A DNA stretch of 34,697 nt. Source: a virus. The notes below the pieces were generated by a model that worked only from the letters and a program-made list of their open reading frames with translations, searched no databases and had not been told where the DNA came from. Below are positions 32,736 to 34,697 of this stretch, piece by piece (the stretch's first letter is position 1; every line of letters begins with the position of its first letter). Where the stretch lies: positions 1-34,697 of IMG/VR virus record IMGVR_UViG_3300045741_000098; one strand, 5' to 3'. The position numbers and the translations under genes are program-made.

Positions 32736-32774
32736 TCCGGAGTTGATAGCAATATGGCTTGACTTATAAAATTG

Positions 32775-32783
32775 TGGTATAAT
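32775..32783 (+). promoter_or_regulatory. Extended -10 promoter for the leader peptide
   Basis: TGG plus TATAAT (32778-32783), six bases before ATG 32790. The TTGACT at 32759 stands only 13 bases before it, too close for a standard -35, so the extended -10 probably carries the activity. Confidence 0.55.
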
Positions 32784-32789
32784 TAGGAT

Positions 32790-32849
32790 ATGCGCAAGAC
32801 AAATCAAAAAATAAGAGTTTTGAACCGGCGAATATCCAACATTAAGTAG
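32790..32849 (+). CDS. 19-aa leader peptide overlapping a terminator
   Basis: MRKTNQKIRVLNRRISNIK, leaderless start behind the promoter at 32778. The terminator's 5' arm (32823-32831) lies within the codons and the stop (32847-32849) falls just before the 3' arm. A ribosome moving to the stop would cover the 5' arm and prevent the terminator from forming, which is how attenuators of this type work. It is rich in Lys, Arg and Asn. Translation is inferred. Confidence 0.45.
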   Translation: MRKTNQKIRVLNRRISNIK

Positions 32850-32863
32850 GTCGCCGGTTTTTT
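32823..32863 (+). terminator. Terminator/attenuator before the HExxH gene
   Basis: AACCGGCGA (32823-32831) pairs perfectly with TCGCCGGTT (32851-32859) and is followed by T through 32863. It lies only about 40 bases after its own promoter, so it stops early transcripts unless they are released; read-through would reach the packaging operon. Confidence 0.75.
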
Positions 32864-32871
32864 ACAAAGCA

Positions 32872-33210
32872 ATGACTAAATATTTTATAGACAATAAATC
32901 AAAGGTATATGGTGAAACACTTACCGGATCACGCCTGATCCGGGTGAACGCCCGGATGTCAAAGAAAAGACCATTCACAAAAAAGGCAAAGGTAGGTATT
33001 CACGGCCTAGCTGATACCATATATCACGAAAAGTATCATCTCAAGCATCCAAAGGCCCACGAAAGGACTGTCCGGAAGATCACTAAGCGCGTAATGGCAA
33101 AGATGCCAACTCATCGGAAGCGTAAGATTGTATTAAGTTTTCTAAAAAAAGCTAAGCCCATTACAAAGAAAATCCGGAAGGAATTCTACAAAGTGGAAAC
33201 TAGCGCATAA
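32872..33210 (+). CDS. Small HExxH protein (possible metallopeptidase)
   Basis: 112 aa, basic. Residues near 51-55 read H-E-K-Y-H in DTIYHEKYHLKHPKAHERT, the HExxH zinc motif of gluzincin-type proteases; the next Glu is seven residues on from the motif (HPKAHERT). The rest is Lys/Arg-rich helix. It is shorter than known proteases, so a minimal metallopeptidase, or a zinc-binding protein that is not an enzyme, are both possible. It stands directly after the attenuator and before the packaging genes. Confidence 0.55.
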   Translation: MTKYFIDNKSKVYGETLTGSRLIRVNARMSKKRPFTKKAKVGIHGLADTIYHEKYHLKHPKAHERTVRKITKRVMAKMPTHRKRKIVLSFLKKAKPITKKIRKEFYKVETSA

Positions 33211-33213
33211 TCT

Positions 33214-33282
33214 GTGAAGTGTATTAAGTGCCGTAAGCATCGTAAAACAAAGAAGGGAATCTGTAAGGCTTGCCGTAATTAA
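33214..33282 (+). CDS. 22-aa zinc-ribbon micro-protein
   Basis: From GTG 33214: MKCIKCRKHRKTKKGICKAC and a short tail, two CxxC pairs separated by a basic loop. This is the minimal zinc ribbon. The stop is followed one base later by the small terminase ATG. Support comes from the motif and from its tight fit between genes; no ATG start is available. Confidence 0.5.
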   Translation: MKCIKCRKHRKTKKGICKACRN

Positions 33283-33283
33283 G

Positions 33284-33832
33284 ATGCCAAAGAATAATAG
33301 TACAAAATCCGGAAAGAAAAAATTACAGCTTTATCCAAAGAACACCTTTGAGAATTTATCGGTTAAGGATCTTCTCAAAGAACATCCGTTAAGTAAAAAG
33401 GATAAGGGCCGAGGTAGGGCAATTCTAGAGAAGTTTACTATTGAGCAGATAGCAGAAAAATGCGCAGTTTACTTTGAGGAATGTATAGAATATCGCCGGC
33501 CTTTTATTATGACCGGGCTTGCTAATGTTTTGGATAGTGATCGGGAAACAATCTTGAAGTATGCGGAAGGCGATGATGCTTTGGCCGTTATATTAAAAAA
33601 AGCTACAAAATTAGTCTTTGAATACTGGGAGGCAAAGCTCAATGGATCTCAAGTTACCGGCGCAATCTTCTGGCTAAAAAATCATAAGTGGAATGGCGAC
33701 ACTAACCCCGATGGAATAAGCTCATTCAAAATAGACAAAATTGAGATTACTGTTAAAAATGGCAACATTAAAACCGACAGTAACAATCAAACAGGGGGAA
33801 GCCCTGGAAATACTACGGAATCAGCAGACTAA
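33284..33832 (+). CDS. terS: Terminase small subunit
   Basis: 182 aa. A basic N-terminus (NSTKSGKKKLQLYPKN), a helical DNA-binding core (FTIEQIAEKCAVYFEECIEY, RRPFIMTGLANVLDSDRETI), and TGAIFWLKNHKWNGD near residue 130 fit the P22 gp3-like packaging proteins that recognise the pac site and load the large subunit. The acidic, Asn/Gly-rich tail overlaps the start of terL by 74 bases in another frame. ATG 33284 follows the zinc-ribbon stop by one base. Confidence 0.8.
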   Translation: MPKNNSTKSGKKKLQLYPKNTFENLSVKDLLKEHPLSKKDKGRGRAILEKFTIEQIAEKCAVYFEECIEYRRPFIMTGLANVLDSDRETILKYAEGDDALAVILKKATKLVFEYWEAKLNGSQVTGAIFWLKNHKWNGDTNPDGISSFKIDKIEITVKNGNIKTDSNNQTGGSPGNTTESAD

Positions 33833-34697
33833 TATACTTATGTTCGGTGGTGGCGCAGGCGGTGGCAAATCCTGGCTAGGTTGTCTTTGGCTAATTCTAA
33901 TGTCCCTGGCTTTTCCGGGGATTAAATCTTTTATAGCGCGCGATGAGCTAAAGAAGATAATGCAAACCACATTCCTGACGTTCTGTAAGGTATGCCAATC
34001 TCTTGGAATCCCGGCAAATGAGTGGAAATTAAACGGCCAATATAACTATATTCAGTTCCGGAACGGTAGCAGAATAGATCTATTGGACGTAGGCTATATG
34101 CCCTCTGATCCGTTATACGAGCGTTTTGGGTCATCTGAATATACCTTTGGATGGATAGAAGAAGGCGGAGATGTCCATTTTGGAGCTTTTGATATTCTCA
34201 AAACGAGAATTGGACGACACCTTAACGATAAATACGGCCTTGTCCGGAAGCTCCTTATCACCGGTAACCCTTCAAAAAACTGGCAATATCTTCTTTTCTA
34301 TAAACCGAACCGGGAAGGAAAGTTACCGGGCAATCACGCGTTTATTCAATCTTTGGTGGATGATAACTATTTTGGTGAAGCCGGATATAAGGATGCTTTG
34401 CTATCAATAACTGATCCGGTACAGAAGGAAAGACTGTTGCGGGGCAATTGGGAATATGACAATGATCAGAGTTCATTGATGCCCTACGATGCCATTATGG
34501 ATATATTCACCAATACAGTTGAGATCGGACTGAAGTATATGAGTGCAGATATAGCCCGATTTGGAAAAGATAAGATCACAATTGGCATCTGGGACGGATG
34601 GTCTTGTGGACCGATAGTGATCAAGCAGAAGCAAAGTACGGTTGTAACGGCGGAGGATATTCGCAACCTTTCAATTCAGCATCACGTAGCGCAGTCC
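33759..34697 (+). CDS. terL: Terminase large subunit, N-terminal part (ATPase); continues at base 1
   Basis: Start of the 469-aa terminase; runs off the right edge and continues in phase at base 1. Residues 30-38 GGGAGGGKS are Walker A with Lys37, and W132-I-E-E-G (Glu134/135) is Walker B, so this is the motor ATPase that pumps DNA into the capsid. ATG 33759 is chosen because MATLKPTVTIKQGEALEILR precedes the ATPase core at the usual distance and the next in-frame ATG would remove the start of the fold. The gene overlaps terS by 74 bases. The translated C-terminal end here (34459-34697) duplicates 1-239. Confidence 0.93.
   Translation, partial: MATLKPTVTIKQGEALEILRNQQTNILMFGGGAGGGKSWLGCLWLILMSLAFPGIKSFIARDELKKIMQTTFLTFCKVCQSLGIPANEWKLNGQYNYIQFRNGSRIDLLDVGYMPSDPLYERFGSSEYTFGWIEEGGDVHFGAFDILKTRIGRHLNDKYGLVRKLLITGNPSKNWQYLLFYKPNREGKLPGNHAFIQSLVDDNYFGEAGYKDALLSITDPVQKERLLRGNWEYDNDQSSLMPYDAIMDIFTNTVEIGLKYMSADIARFGKDKITIGIWDGWSCGPIVIKQKQSTVVTAEDIRNLSIQHHVAQS
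34459..34697. repeat. Terminal overlap, right copy
   Basis: Right-hand copy of the 239-base overlap (see 1-239), differing at two silent terL positions. The terL reading frame passes through it without a shift, so the two ends join in phase. Confidence 0.95.

Noticed and set aside
1-34697. Recoded genetic code (UGA as Gly, as in Absconditabacteria/Gracilibacteria phages)
   Set aside because: TGA ends several genes at sensible places (terL, 1009, 30603) and does not interrupt conserved motifs.
1-34697. Prophage attachment sites and integrase
   Set aside because: No tyrosine or serine recombinase was recognised, and no att-like duplication flanks any gene.

Overview
The window is one near-complete tailed-phage genome assembled as a circle and opened inside the large terminase gene. 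Bases 1-239 repeat 34459-34697 with two differences, both silent in terL, so the unique circle is about 34,458 bp. Every credible gene lies on the + strand. All three stop codons are used normally (for example TGA ends terL at 710), so the standard bacterial code applies. I saw no tRNA gene, integrase, DNA polymerase, helicase or primase.

Layout. (1) Packaging and head, 33284-34697 continuing into 1-7123: small and large terminase, a zinc-ribbon protein, two membrane-anchored proteins, portal, two small proteins, a coiled-coil scaffold and an HK97/P22-like major capsid protein. (2) Adhesion proteins, 7204-15400: a small beta protein, a beta-helix tailspike, a coiled-coil baseplate/fibre protein and an 1823-residue fibre ending in a probable self-cleaving chaperone domain. 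Three of these four begin with export signals or membrane segments. (3) Lysis, 15438-17045: a membrane/coiled-coil protein, a papain-like peptidase with a peptidoglycan-binding domain, and a holin-like protein. (4) Short-tail and ejection module, 17069-26002: a possible propeller/nozzle protein, small appendage proteins, a LysM coiled-coil protein and a 1387-residue ejection protein with a lysozyme-like N-terminus. No tape measure, tail tube or sheath is evident, so a podovirus form is likely. (5) Control and recombination, 26003-30603: terminator, operator-like dyad and promoter, a 59-residue HTH protein, an ERF annealing protein, a YqaJ exonuclease, a 650-bp region with three large inverted-repeat or RNA-like structures, a NinB-like protein and a DUF1064-type nuclease. 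(6) Accessory cassette, 30768-32735: small proteins, repeated promoter blocks and a secreted protein, in DNA almost free of CCGG although that tetramer is very common elsewhere. (7) 32778-33282: a leader peptide plus terminator (possible attenuator), an HExxH protein and a 22-residue zinc ribbon, leading back to the terminases.

Host. Nearly all starts lack a Shine-Dalgarno sequence, and in at least five places a TATAAT/TAAAAT box ends exactly six bases before the ATG, which predicts leaderless mRNAs. The long fibre carries six Cys-containing repeats, and the tailspike a Cys-rich tail, that resemble (from memory, not searched) exported surface proteins of Patescibacteria/CPR bacteria. With the modest GC and monoderm-style lysis genes, an uncultivated Patescibacteria host is my best guess but is unproven.
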